DNA of 64,000 bases from NCBI RefSeq assembly GCF_013087515.1, contig NZ_JABFCN010000011.1, positions 1 to 64,000 of the forward strand, given 5' to 3'. Each line of letters begins with the position of its first letter. Positions within the stretch are counted from its first letter, which is position 1. The translations under genes and the position numbers were made by a program. Positions 35,995 to 44,422 of this stretch are shown piece by piece. The DNA is from Rhizobium sophorae (GTDB lineage Bacteria > Pseudomonadota > Alphaproteobacteria > Rhizobiales > Rhizobiaceae). The notes below the pieces were generated by a model. It did no database searches. It worked only from the letters and a program-made list of their open reading frames with translations, and was not told the DNA's origin.

Positions 35995-36782
35995 GAAAGG
36001 CTCTGGAGGAATGTCTCGCCCCGCTCGGCGACGTCTCGATCGCAGTCAGTGGGGGTATCGACTCGCTGACGCTGGCGGTCATTGCGACGCGGCTCCTCGG
36101 ACCCGCACGCGTGAACATCATGCACGCGGTCTCGGCTGCGGTCCCCGGAGAAGCCACCGAGCGCGTCAAGATGCTGGCGGGGAGCGAAGGCTTCGACCTC
36201 GATATCATCGATGCCGGCGAGTTCTCCGATCCGGATTACCTCAGGAACCCCCTCAACCGCTGCTTCTTCTGCAAGAGCAATCTCTACGGCACCATTGCCG
36301 CCCGGTCGAGCCGTCAGCTGCTGTCCGGGACCAATCTTGACGATCTCGGCGAGTATCGTCCGGGGCTCGAAGCGGCGAAGAATTTCTCCGTCCGCCATCC
36401 TTTCGTTGAGGCCGGTATCGGCAAGCAGGGTGTGCGCCACCTGGCGCGCGATGCAGGCCTCGGCGCGCTCTCGGAACTGCCCGCCTCTCCCTGCCTCTCG
36501 AGCCGCATCGAAACCTCGATCGCCATCGAGCCGGAAATGCTGGAGGCCGTGCACCGGATCGAGACGTTCTTGACCGAGACGCTCAGGCCGCAAACCGTCC
36601 GCTGCCGCGTGCGGCGCAGCGGCATCGCCATCGAGCTTGATCGCGATGCGCTGGCACTGGCAACAACCACGAATGACGTCGGCAACGACGTGCGCGGCAT
36701 GCTGCCCCGCGGTTACAGGAACGGCCCGTTGACCTTCGAACCCTACCGCAATGGCAGCGCTTTCGTCGGGGTCAGGCCATGA
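35991..36782 (+). CDS. larE: LarE, ATP-dependent sulfur transferase for the NPN cofactor
   Basis: A 263-aa PP-loop enzyme from GTG 35991. The PP-loop is SGGIDSLTLAV (19-30). LarE adenylates and sulfurates the nicotinate-derived precursor. Single-cysteine LarE sacrifices its own sulfur; forms with three conserved cysteines bind a [4Fe-4S] cluster. This protein has C91 and C94 (NRCFFCKSN) plus C168 (SPCLSSR), so it fits the cluster type. It overlaps both larC and larB by 4 nt. Confidence 0.92.
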   Translation: MRKALEECLAPLGDVSIAVSGGIDSLTLAVIATRLLGPARVNIMHAVSAAVPGEATERVKMLAGSEGFDLDIIDAGEFSDPDYLRNPLNRCFFCKSNLYGTIAARSSRQLLSGTNLDDLGEYRPGLEAAKNFSVRHPFVEAGIGKQGVRHLARDAGLGALSELPASPCLSSRIETSIAIEPEMLEAVHRIETFLTETLRPQTVRCRVRRSGIAIELDRDALALATTTNDVGNDVRGMLPRGYRNGPLTFEPYRNGSAFVGVRP

Positions 36783-37441
36783 GCGGCGATGTCGTCTTTG
36801 ATTTCGCCCGGGCCGAGCGCATCGGCCTCAGCGAGGCTGTCTTCTGTGCCGGCAAGACACCACAGCAGATTGCGGCGATCCTTCAGAGTGCCAGCGAGCG
36901 GGATGCCGGTCTGCTCTTGACGCGTCTCGACGCCGAAAAGTTCGCGGCACTTCCGGGTGAATTGAAGGCCGCTACAGAGTGGTGTCCGCTGTCGCAAACC
37001 GCATTCTTCGGCCCGGTTCCGCCGGTATCCTCGGCCGGAACCATCGCGATCGTCGCAGCCGGCACCTCGGACGCTCCGGCCGCCCGCGAAGCGGAGCGTA
37101 CGCTTCGCCACGCAGGTGTTGAGGCATCCGTCATCATCGATGTCGGGGTCGCCGGGCTCTGGCGGCTGATGGACAGGATCGAGGAGATCCGCCGCTTTCC
37201 TGTAGTCATCGCCGTCGCCGGCATGGACGCGGCGCTCGCCAGCGTCCTCGGCGGCCTTTACAGCGGCAGCCTGATTTGCGTGCCGACCTCGGTCGGCTAT
37301 GGTGCGGCCGAAGAGGGCCGCACCGCACTCAACGCCATGCTGGCAAGCTGCGCGCCGGGCCTCGTCATCACCAATATTGACAACGGCTATGGCGCGGCCT
37401 GCGCGGCGCTTCGCATGCTTGGCGTCATGAAGCTTCGCTGA
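36779..37441 (+). CDS. larB: LarB, NaAD carboxylase/hydrolase for the NPN cofactor
   Basis: A 220-aa PurE-related protein. LarB carboxylates the pyridinium ring of nicotinic acid adenine dinucleotide and cleaves the phosphoanhydride, the first NPN step. The N-terminal part is divergent; the C-terminal part has the PurE-like core: IAIVAAGTSDAPAAREAERT, VAGMDAALASVLGGLYSG and VPTSVGYGAAEEGRTALNAM. It overlaps larE by 4 nt (ATGA) and ends the operon. Confidence 0.92.
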   Translation: MSGDVVFDFARAERIGLSEAVFCAGKTPQQIAAILQSASERDAGLLLTRLDAEKFAALPGELKAATEWCPLSQTAFFGPVPPVSSAGTIAIVAAGTSDAPAAREAERTLRHAGVEASVIIDVGVAGLWRLMDRIEEIRRFPVVIAVAGMDAALASVLGGLYSGSLICVPTSVGYGAAEEGRTALNAMLASCAPGLVITNIDNGYGAACAALRMLGVMKLR

Positions 37442-37442
37442 T

Positions 37443-37474
37443 CGGAGAGCCGCAGGGCCGCTCCCCGACCTTTT
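37443..37474. terminator. hairpin between the convergent larB and FAH genes
   Basis: CGGAGAGC (37443-37450) pairs with GCTCCCCG (37460-37467) with one mismatch, followed by ACCTTTT. It lies in the 34-bp gap between the convergent larB and FAH stops and may serve one or both. Confidence 0.4.
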
Positions 37475-37475
37475 C

Positions 37476-38321
37476 TCAGGCAGCGTCGACAGTCAGCTGC
37501 GTCTGCTCGCCCAGACCCTCGATACCAAGCTTGATCGTCTGCCCGGCCTTCAGGAAGAGCGGCGGCTTCATGCCGAGACCTACGCCCGGCGGCGTGCCCG
37601 TCGAGATGATATCGCCTGGCTGCAGGCTCATGAACTGCGAGATATAGTGAACGAGGAAGGAGACGCCGAAAATCATCGTCTTCGTCGAGCCGTTCTGGCG
37701 CATCGTGCCGTCGACGGAGAGCCACATCTTCAGGTCCTGGGGATCGGCGATCTCGTCGCGCGTCACCATCCAGGGGCCGATCGGGCCGAAGCTGTCAGCC
37801 GACTTACCCTTTGTCCACTGTCCGCCTCGCTCGGCCTGGAATTCGCGCTCCGAAACGTCGTTGATCAGGCAATAGCCGGCGACATGCTTCATTGCGTCGG
37901 CTTCTGTGACATAACGGGCTTCGTCTCCGATGACGATGCCGAGCTCGACTTCCCAATCGGTCTTCCTCGATTTGCGCGGAATGATCACATTATCATTCGG
38001 CCCGGTGATGGCGCTGGTCGCCTTCATGAACAGGATCGGTTCTTCGGGAATGGCCGCGCCGGTCTCGGCGGCGTGGTCAGCATAGTTCAGGCCGACGCAG
38101 ATGAACTTGCCGGTGCGCGAAACGCAGGGGCCGAGACGGCCGAGTTCTGCAACGACGGGCAGGCTCCCGACATCGATCGTGGCGATTTTTGCCAGGCCGG
38201 CGGCCGTCAGGCTCTCACCGGCAATGTCGTCCACCTGGCCGCTCAGATCCCTGATCTTGCCGTTGTTGTCGAGAATGCCGGGCTTTTCGGCGCCGCGCTG
38301 ACCGTATCTCAGAAGCTTCAT
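37476..38321 (-). CDS. FAH-family hydrolase, 2,4-diketo-3-deoxy-L-fuconate hydrolase-like
   Basis: A 281-aa fumarylacetoacetate-hydrolase-family enzyme starting MKLLRYGQRGAEKPGILDNN (ATG 38321; a second ATG two codons upstream is possible). Metal-site pieces are visible: Glu residues in DWEVELGIVIGDEA, plus VGLNYADHA and DSFGPIGPW. This subgroup, often labelled ureidoglycolate lyase, includes the L-2,4-diketo-3-deoxyfuconate hydrolase that yields pyruvate and L-lactate. It lies directly after an SDR of the matching dehydrogenase type, in the operon glcD-like, gntR, SDR, FAH, convergent with larCEB. Confidence 0.85.
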   Translation of the reverse strand: MKLLRYGQRGAEKPGILDNNGKIRDLSGQVDDIAGESLTAAGLAKIATIDVGSLPVVAELGRLGPCVSRTGKFICVGLNYADHAAETGAAIPEEPILFMKATSAITGPNDNVIIPRKSRKTDWEVELGIVIGDEARYVTEADAMKHVAGYCLINDVSEREFQAERGGQWTKGKSADSFGPIGPWMVTRDEIADPQDLKMWLSVDGTMRQNGSTKTMIFGVSFLVHYISQFMSLQPGDIISTGTPPGVGLGMKPPLFLKAGQTIKLGIEGLGEQTQLTVDAA

Positions 38322-38349
38322 ATCCATTGTCCGTTTGTAGGGTTTGACT

Positions 38350-39093
38350 TCAGGCGTTCGCCCAGCCACCATCGATGACGATGGCATTGCCGGTCATGAA
38401 GGCCGATTCCTTGCTGGCGAGATAGACGGCCAACTCGGCGACTTCCTCGGGCGTCCCAAGGCGCCCCATCGGCTGGCGGGCGATGAAGCCTGCCCGCGCC
38501 TGGTCATAGTCCCCGAGCGCCCGCATGCGATCCTGCAGCGAAGGACTTTCGACGGTACCGGGGCAGATGGCATTGGCGCGGATGCCCTGCGCGACATAAT
38601 CGAGCGCCACCGACTTCGTCAGCCCGATCACCGCCGCCTTCGTCGTGCCGTAGATAAAGCGGTTGGGTGCGGCGATCACCGTCGAAGCGACAGACGCCAT
38701 GTTGACGATTGAGCCGCCACCGCCGGCGATCATGCCGGGCAGGAAGGCGCGGATCATGCGGTACATGGCGCGGATGTTCAGGTTGACGGAAAAATCGAAG
38801 GCGTCCTCGTCGCATTCGAGGATCGAACCGTGGTGGACGAAGCCAGCGCAGTTGAAGAGGATATCCGGCGCATCGATTTCCTCGGCGAAGGCGCTGATCT
38901 CCGCCGGGTTCAGCACATCGAGCTTGCGCGCGGTAACGCCCGCCTGATCGCGCAGCGTATCGAGCTTTGCAGCATCGATATCGGTTGCGCAGACGCGGGC
39001 ACCTTCACGCAAAAAGGCCAGCGCGGTGGCGCGCCCCATCCCCTGTCCGGCTGCCGTCACGACAGCGGATTTTCCCTCAAGTCTTCCAGTCAT
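38350..39093 (-). CDS. SDR, 2-keto-3-deoxy-L-fuconate dehydrogenase-like
   Basis: A 247-aa short-chain dehydrogenase. The cofactor motif is [23 protein letters not shown] is at the nucleotide site, and the active site has Ser in NMASVASTV and YGTTK. The segments [20 protein letters not shown] and [20 protein letters not shown] resemble the group with 2-keto-3-deoxy-L-fuconate 4-dehydrogenase and human DHRS6. It would act just before the FAH hydrolase downstream (28 bp). The alternative is a 3-hydroxybutyrate-type dehydrogenase. Confidence 0.87.
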   Translation of the reverse strand: MTGRLEGKSAVVTAAGQGMGRATALAFLREGARVCATDIDAAKLDTLRDQAGVTARKLDVLNPAEISAFAEEIDAPDILFNCAGFVHHGSILECDEDAFDFSVNLNIRAMYRMIRAFLPGMIAGGGGSIVNMASVASTVIAAPNRFIYGTTKAAVIGLTKSVALDYVAQGIRANAICPGTVESPSLQDRMRALGDYDQARAGFIARQPMGRLGTPEEVAELAVYLASKESAFMTGNAIVIDGGWANA

Positions 39094-39110
39094 GTGAGAT
39101 CCTCAACAGA

Positions 39111-39830
39111 TTATTCGGATTGTTCTCCGGCCAGCCCGACACGGTTCGCGGCACCATGGAGGTGCGCTCGCATGGCATCGCGGGCTTTGTCGCCGTCGCC
39201 CGCTTCGATGGCATCGAGAATGCGTTGATGTTCGCCGAGGGTCACCGCAGCAAGATCCTCGGAGCGCTGCTGGTTGCCTGACGCCAGGATGCTTTCGCGC
39301 ACCCGCTCGGAAACGAAGGTCAGGAACTGGACCATGTAGAGATTGCCGGTCGCCGCGGCGACAGTCTTATGGAATTCGAGATCGGTCTTTAGCCACATGA
39401 CGCTGCCGTATGGCGCGTCACGCATCGTCACCAGCGCATCCTTCATCGTCATCAGGTCGTCCCCCGTCCGGCGCTTGGCGGCAAGTGCTGCCGCCTCGAC
39501 TTCAAGGATGCCGCGCAGCTCGAACAGCGACTGGAAAGCCGCAGCCTGCTGCAAGGCTTCGTAGTCGATCGTCAGCGTTGTGGCATTCGGCTGGTCGGCG
39601 ACGAAGGCGCCGCGGCCCTGCTGCGACCAGATCCGGCCCTCGGACCGCAGCCGTGCGATCGCCTCGCGCACGACGTTGCGGCTGACACCGAAGGTCTGCG
39701 CGAGCTGCTGTTCGGTCGGCAGCTGATCACCCGGCATCAGGCGTCCCTGCGCGATTTCGCGCGAGATCGAGCTAGCGACCAGCGTCGACAGATGCGGGCC
39801 CCGATTGACCTTGTCGAGTTTCAGCGTCAT
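39111..39830 (-). CDS. GntR-family regulator, FCD domain (copy 2)
   Basis: A 239-aa FadR-type regulator. HTH elements: STLVASSISREIAQGRLMPG, LPTEQQLAQTFGVSRNVVRE and AIARLRSEGRIWSQQGRGAF. The FCD domain follows with DLEFHKTVAAATGN. It resembles copy 1 (32895-33641) in architecture and both probably bind TNGTNNNACNA-type sites. It lies 3 nt after the FAD dehydrogenase stop and 17 nt before the SDR, an embedded regulator in its own operon. Confidence 0.92.
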   Translation of the reverse strand: MTLKLDKVNRGPHLSTLVASSISREIAQGRLMPGDQLPTEQQLAQTFGVSRNVVREAIARLRSEGRIWSQQGRGAFVADQPNATTLTIDYEALQQAAAFQSLFELRGILEVEAAALAAKRRTGDDLMTMKDALVTMRDAPYGSVMWLKTDLEFHKTVAAATGNLYMVQFLTFVSERVRESILASGNQQRSEDLAAVTLGEHQRILDAIEAGDGDKARDAMRAHLHGAANRVGLAGEQSE

Positions 39831-39833
39831 TCC

Positions 39834-41279
39834 CTACCCCTCTGCCATGCCATCTGCGCTTGCCAGTATCCGACCCTCGCTCAAAAGATGCCTCGGGTCG
39901 AATGCATCCTTGATCCGGCGCGAAAGCTCCAGCGTCAAGGGGTCGGCGCGTTTCAGAAACGCCTCCTGCTTGACGCGGCCGATCCCATGTTCGGCACTGA
40001 TCGAGCCGCCATGCTTGTCGACGATGTCGAAGATCACCTCTTCGGCGGCATGAAACAGGCTGTCGAACTGGTCGACCGGCATGCCGGCCGGCGGGACGAT
40101 ATTCAGATGAATATTGCCGTCGCCAACGTGACCATAAGTGACCGCGATTGCCTCGGGGTGTTTCTGCGATAGCGCATTGAGCGTGTCGCTGACGAAGGCG
40201 GCGAGGCTCGATATCGATACCGAGACATCGGTCCTGAGATATCGCCCACCGCGGCCCTGAGCCTCGACCATCATCTCGCGCAGCAACCAGAGCCGGTCGC
40301 CCTGCGCCTTGCTGCTGGCAATCACGCCGTCTAGAACCAGATCGGCGGCATCGCCGAGAAATCCTTCGAGCAAGGCGCGAAGATCGACGCGTCCGGCAGC
40401 CGAAGCTTCGATTAGTACATAGACGGGATAGGCTTTGCTCAGAGGGTCTGGAAGATCGTCGCGGGCATCAATAGCGATCTCGATGCCGCCGCGCAGGATA
40501 AGCTCGAATGCCGTCAGCAGGTCGCTGCACTGGCGGCGCGCCCGCGCATAAAGCTGCATGGCATCATCCACCGAGGCGAGCCCGACCAGCGCCGTTTCCA
40601 CCTGTTCCGGCTTCGGAAACACCTTGAGCGCCACGGCGGTGATGATGCCGAGCGTGCCTTCGCTGCCGATGAAAAGCTGTTTCAGGTCATAGCCGCGGTT
40701 ATCCTTGCGCAGCGTGCGTAGACCGTTCCAGATCCGTCCGTCGGCAAGCACGACCTCGAGGCCGAGCACCAGGTCGCGGGTCATGCCGTAGCGCAGCACG
40801 TTGAAACCGCCGGCATTGGTCGAGACGTTGCCGCCGATCCTGCAGGTACCCTGCGCGCCGAAAGTGATCGGCAGGATACAGTCGGCCGCTTCCGCATGGC
40901 GCTTTGCATCTTCGAGAATACAGCCGGCCTCGACGACCATGGCAAAATCGATCGGATTGACGGAGCGCACCTTGTTCATCCGCTCAAACGAGACCACAAC
41001 CTCGCCGCCCGGGTAGCTCGGCACCGCGGCGCCGACGAGACCAGTGAGGCCGCCCTGCGGAACGACATGGATCTTCTGCTCGTGGCAAAACGCCATCAAC
41101 CGGCTGAGCTCGTCTGCCGAACGCGGCCTCGCAACTGCCAGCGGGCGGCCGTAATGCTCTCCCGACCAGTCGCGGCTGTAGCGCTCCAGCGCCTCGCCTT
41201 CCGTCAGGAGCAGGTCCGCCGGCATTGCGGCAGAGAGGGCTGCAAGCGCTCTTTCCTGAAGGGGCGGGAAGGCATTCAT
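39834..41279 (-). CDS. GlcD-type FAD-linked D-2-hydroxyacid (D-lactate-like) dehydrogenase
   Basis: A 481-aa flavoprotein with an FAD-binding_4 domain (VVPQGGLTGLVGAAVPSYPG and TFGAQGTCRIGGNVSTNAGG) and a C-terminal FAD-oxidase C domain (VTYGHVGDGNIHLNI and SAEHGIGRVKQEAFL). The family oxidises D-lactate, glycolate or D-2-hydroxyglutarate to keto acids and passes electrons to the respiratory chain. ATG 41279 follows GGAGC. It is first in the operon with GntR, SDR and FAH genes and divergent from a glyoxalase gene. With LarA in the same cluster, D-lactate is an attractive substrate. Confidence 0.9.
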   Translation of the reverse strand: MNAFPPLQERALAALSAAMPADLLLTEGEALERYSRDWSGEHYGRPLAVARPRSADELSRLMAFCHEQKIHVVPQGGLTGLVGAAVPSYPGGEVVVSFERMNKVRSVNPIDFAMVVEAGCILEDAKRHAEAADCILPITFGAQGTCRIGGNVSTNAGGFNVLRYGMTRDLVLGLEVVLADGRIWNGLRTLRKDNRGYDLKQLFIGSEGTLGIITAVALKVFPKPEQVETALVGLASVDDAMQLYARARRQCSDLLTAFELILRGGIEIAIDARDDLPDPLSKAYPVYVLIEASAAGRVDLRALLEGFLGDAADLVLDGVIASSKAQGDRLWLLREMMVEAQGRGGRYLRTDVSVSISSLAAFVSDTLNALSQKHPEAIAVTYGHVGDGNIHLNIVPPAGMPVDQFDSLFHAAEEVIFDIVDKHGGSISAEHGIGRVKQEAFLKRADPLTLELSRRIKDAFDPRHLLSEGRILASADGMAEG

Positions 41280-41333
41280 TCTGTTGCTCCGGTTAGGCGG
41301 GAAAACATCTGGACAACTGGGTCACTTACATGG

Positions 41334-41344
41334 TTATCATACAA
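41334..41344. promoter_or_regulatory. weak GntR/FCD-like site in the glcD-gloA divergent promoter
   Basis: TTATCATACAA; on the minus strand TTGTATGATAA, matching 9 of 11 positions of the core TTGTACGACAA. It lies in the spacer between the FAD dehydrogenase and glyoxalase genes. Half of the palindrome is degenerate, so binding is uncertain. Confidence 0.35.
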
Positions 41345-41440
41345 CACTGGTCTCGAACATCAAGTGCGGCGATCTTTTCCAATGCTCGCCTTTCGCTAAA
41401 AACCAGTGTAAAAACGATAACTTGCAGGAGGATCCATATT

Positions 41441-41854
41441 ATGACCGCAGCGTCCGGCCAATTTCGAAATATGCACACCATGATCCGCGTATTCGACCTC
41501 GACAGGTCGATCAAGTTCTACACCGAAATGCTCGGCATGACGCTTCTCCGCAGGGATGATTATCCGGGCGGAAAGTTCACCAATGCCTTCGTTGGTTACG
41601 GTCCCGAGGAGACGGACACCGTCATCGAGCTGACCTACAACTGGGGCCGCGAGGAACCTTATGAACTCGGCACGGGATTCGGCCATCTGGCACTCGGCGT
41701 CAACGACATCTACGCCGTCTGCGCCGCGCTCGAGAAGCAAGGTGCCAAGATCCCGCGCCCGCCAGGCCCGATGCAGCACGGCACTACGCATATCGCCTTC
41801 GTCGAAGATCCGGATGGCTACAAGATCGAGCTGATCGGTCTGGACACAATGTGA
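41441..41854 (+). CDS. gloA: lactoylglutathione lyase (glyoxalase I), VOC family
   Basis: A 137-aa metalloenzyme that converts the methylglyoxal-glutathione hemithioacetal to S-D-lactoylglutathione, a D-lactate precursor. ATG 41441 follows AGGAGGA by 7 nt. The family metal ligands can be placed: His in FRNMHTMIRV, Glu in TDTVIELTYNWG, His in GTGFGHLALGV, and Glu in DGYKIELI. Divergent from the FAD dehydrogenase, which could consume the D-lactate formed after hydrolysis. Confidence 0.92.
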   Translation: MTAASGQFRNMHTMIRVFDLDRSIKFYTEMLGMTLLRRDDYPGGKFTNAFVGYGPEETDTVIELTYNWGREEPYELGTGFGHLALGVNDIYAVCAALEKQGAKIPRPPGPMQHGTTHIAFVEDPDGYKIELIGLDTM

Positions 41855-41872
41855 CGGTCGCTTCGTCTTCCG

Positions 41873-41902
41873 AAGGCCGCGCTGCAATACGCGGCCTTTT
41901 TT
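41873..41902. terminator. bidirectional rho-independent terminator
   Basis: AAGGCCGCG (41873-41881) pairs with CGCGGCCTT (41890-41898), followed by a T-run; the opposite strand has a short A/T stretch as well. It sits between the convergent gloA and ABC permease genes. Confidence 0.85.
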
Positions 41903-41931
41903 GTTTGCTGGTGCCGTCTGCGCGCGGCCCA

Positions 41932-42900
41932 TCATTTGATGATCGCAATCTTGCTGCGGTCAATGGTGATGGCGACGGCGAGGATCAGCACCGAGCCGAA
42001 GACGACGTTTTCGGCGAAGATGTTGATGCCGATGAAGGTCATGCCGATGCGCACGATCGAGATGATCAGCGCACCGACCGCCGTGCGGGCGACACCGCCG
42101 AGACCGCCGGTGATGGCAGTACCGCCGACGATGACGGCGGCGATTGCCGGCAGCAGCAGCTGATTGGCAAGATTGGGCGAGCCGCTCGACAGACGCGCAG
42201 CCAGGATGACCCCGGCAATTGCGGCCAGCATGCCGGAGATCGCAAAGGCGACGATCTTCGTGCGTTCGACATTGATGCCCGCGGCGATCGCCGCCGGTTC
42301 ACCGGCGCCGATTGCCAGGCTATGACGGCCGAAGCGCGTGTATCTGAGGCCGAAAAAGGCGAGGATCCCAATGATCGCGGCAATCCAGATGACGGTCGGC
42401 AACCCGGCAAACGTCCCGTTGATCCAGGCGGTGTTTTCGCGTCCGCCCTCCTCGATGGTGATCGCCCGGCCGGCAGCGGCCCACAATGCGATACCGGCCA
42501 CGACGCCGCCCGTCGCCAGCGTCGCCACGAAGGACGGCACCTTGAGGCGGACATGGACATAGCCACTCAGCGCCCCGAAAATGAGACCCGACAGGATTGC
42601 CACGGGAAAGGCCAGCATGCCGATCTGCGGCAGAAGCTGTGCCAGGATGACGCTCGACAGCGACGCCACCGACTGGATTGACAGATCGATGCCGCCGATC
42701 AGGATGACGAAGGTGACACCAGCCGCCAGGATGAAAAGCACGGCGGTATTGGAGAGAAGAAGTAGCAGCGTGTCTCCGGTCAGGAAGCCCGGTGCCGCAA
42801 GTTCGATGATCAGCACCAGCACCACCAGCAAGGCAGGAGGTATCGCCCCTTTCATCCAGCCCGCGGCGAGGAGAGATTTCATGTTGTTGAGGCTTGTCAT
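41932..42900 (-). CDS. sugar ABC transporter permease (RbsC family), first of pair
   Basis: A 322-aa BPD_transp_2 permease from ATG 42900 (GGAGAG box). Hydrophobic helices alternate; motifs include AAGVTFVILIGGIDLSIQSV, LATGGVVAGIALWAAAG and VIVGGTAITGGLGGVARTAV, the RbsC pattern. With the second permease at 44419-45459 it may form a heterodimeric channel, unlike the usual RbsC homodimer. It is the last gene of the operon. Confidence 0.92.
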   Translation of the reverse strand: MTSLNNMKSLLAAGWMKGAIPPALLVVLVLIIELAAPGFLTGDTLLLLLSNTAVLFILAAGVTFVILIGGIDLSIQSVASLSSVILAQLLPQIGMLAFPVAILSGLIFGALSGYVHVRLKVPSFVATLATGGVVAGIALWAAAGRAITIEEGGRENTAWINGTFAGLPTVIWIAAIIGILAFFGLRYTRFGRHSLAIGAGEPAAIAAGINVERTKIVAFAISGMLAAIAGVILAARLSSGSPNLANQLLLPAIAAVIVGGTAITGGLGGVARTAVGALIISIVRIGMTFIGINIFAENVVFGSVLILAVAITIDRSKIAIIK

Positions 42901-42910
42901 GACGCTCTCC

Positions 42911-44422
42911 TCACACCATTGCCCGAACGAGATCGACCTGATCCGGTTTGTTTCCCGGCGCAGCATCGAAATGGGCAGTAACGGCGCCGTCACGCATCAC
43001 CAGCACGCGATGCGACAGGCCGATCGTTTCCTCAAGCGTATCGGAAATCAGCAGGATCGCGACACCCTGCGATGAGAGGTCACGGACCAGCTCGTAGACT
43101 TCTTCCTTGGCCCCGACATCGAGCCCGCGCGTCGGGTGATCGAGGATCAGGATCCGCGATCCCGCCGTCATCCAGCGCGCCAGGACCACCTTCTGCTGGT
43201 TGCCGCCGGAGAGCTTCCGGCAGGCGATATCAGGTCCCGGCGCCTTGATACGCAGGCGCTTGATCCAGTCGGCAGCCAGCTGCCGTTCACGGCGGTAGTT
43301 GATCGCGCCGCCGCGCATCACCGAGGATAGATCGGCGAGCGTGATGTTTTCGGCGATCGACAGGAACATCACCAGCCCCTCGACGCGACGCTCGCGCGGG
43401 ACGTAGCCAATGCTCTTGCGAACCGCCTGTTCCGGGGTACGGAAATGCACCGCCTCGCCGTTGATCTTCAAGATTCCGCCGGTATGGGTCATGAAACCGC
43501 CGATCGTTCGCGTCACCTCTTCGCGGCCCGAGCCGACGACGCCGGCGATGCCGACGATCTCGCCCGCATGGATCTGCAGATCGACATCGTGAAAGGCGCC
43601 AGCGATCGCCAGCCTGCTGGCATCGACGACGATCTCGCTCTTCGGCGGCAACTGCTTGTCTTCCTTGTAATACGTCGATTGCAGGCCGCGACCGACCATG
43701 ATCTCATGCAACTCGGGACCAGTGACGTCGGTTGCCAGATGCTCGGCCACCACCTGTCCGTCCTTCATCGTGTAGACGCGGTCGGAGATACGCAGCACTT
43801 CATCCAGCCGGTGCGAGACGAAGACGAAGCTTGCCCGCGATTTCAACGAGCGGACGCGCTTGAACAACACGTCGATATCGCTGCCGCTCAAGACCGAGGT
43901 CGGCTCGTCGAGCAGGATCACGAGCGGTCGCGAGACGGCCTCCTCCAGCGTCAAAGCCTTGGCGAGTTCGACCATCTGGCGCGCGGCAAAGGTGAGTTCC
44001 GACGTCCGCGCGGTCACGTCGATATCGACGCCTATCTTGTCGAGCTGGCGCTTTGCCGCTGCTCTCATCGCTTTCCAGTCGACAATGCCGAAGCGGACGA
44101 ATTGGCTTTCCTGGCCTAGATAGATGTTTTCGGCAACGGAGATGTTGAGCAGCAGCGACTGCTCCTGAAACACCATGCCGATGCCTTGGGCCGCACCATC
44201 GCGGGCATTACGCAGCTTCAACGGCTGGCCGTCGAGCTTGAGCGTTCCGCCATCGGGCTGATGCGTTCCCGCAAGAATGCGCATCAATGTCGATTTTCCG
44301 GCACCGTTTTCACCGATGAGGCCGACGACCTCGTTCGGCCTGATTTCAAGCGAGACGTTCTTCAATGCGTGAACGCCGGCGAAGGATTTGCAGATATCGT
44401 TGGCTGAAAACATGGCGGTCAC
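42911..44422 (-). CDS. sugar ABC transporter ATP-binding protein (RbsA family)
   Basis: A 503-aa double ATPase. The first domain has Walker A GENGAGKST, a signature degenerate to LTFAARQMVELAKAL, and Walker B LVILLDEPTSVLSG. The second has a modified A motif GVVGSGREE, signature LSGGNQQKVVLARWM and Walker B ILILDHPTRGLDVG. In the second domain the catalytic Glu is His (DHPTRG), a known variation in this family. GTG start at 44422 overlaps the preceding permease stop by 4 nt. It energises uptake by the neighbouring permeases. Confidence 0.93.
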   Translation of the reverse strand: MTAMFSANDICKSFAGVHALKNVSLEIRPNEVVGLIGENGAGKSTLMRILAGTHQPDGGTLKLDGQPLKLRNARDGAAQGIGMVFQEQSLLLNISVAENIYLGQESQFVRFGIVDWKAMRAAAKRQLDKIGVDIDVTARTSELTFAARQMVELAKALTLEEAVSRPLVILLDEPTSVLSGSDIDVLFKRVRSLKSRASFVFVSHRLDEVLRISDRVYTMKDGQVVAEHLATDVTGPELHEIMVGRGLQSTYYKEDKQLPPKSEIVVDASRLAIAGAFHDVDLQIHAGEIVGIAGVVGSGREEVTRTIGGFMTHTGGILKINGEAVHFRTPEQAVRKSIGYVPRERRVEGLVMFLSIAENITLADLSSVMRGGAINYRRERQLAADWIKRLRIKAPGPDIACRKLSGGNQQKVVLARWMTAGSRILILDHPTRGLDVGAKEEVYELVRDLSSQGVAILLISDTLEETIGLSHRVLVMRDGAVTAHFDAAPGNKPDQVDLVRAMV

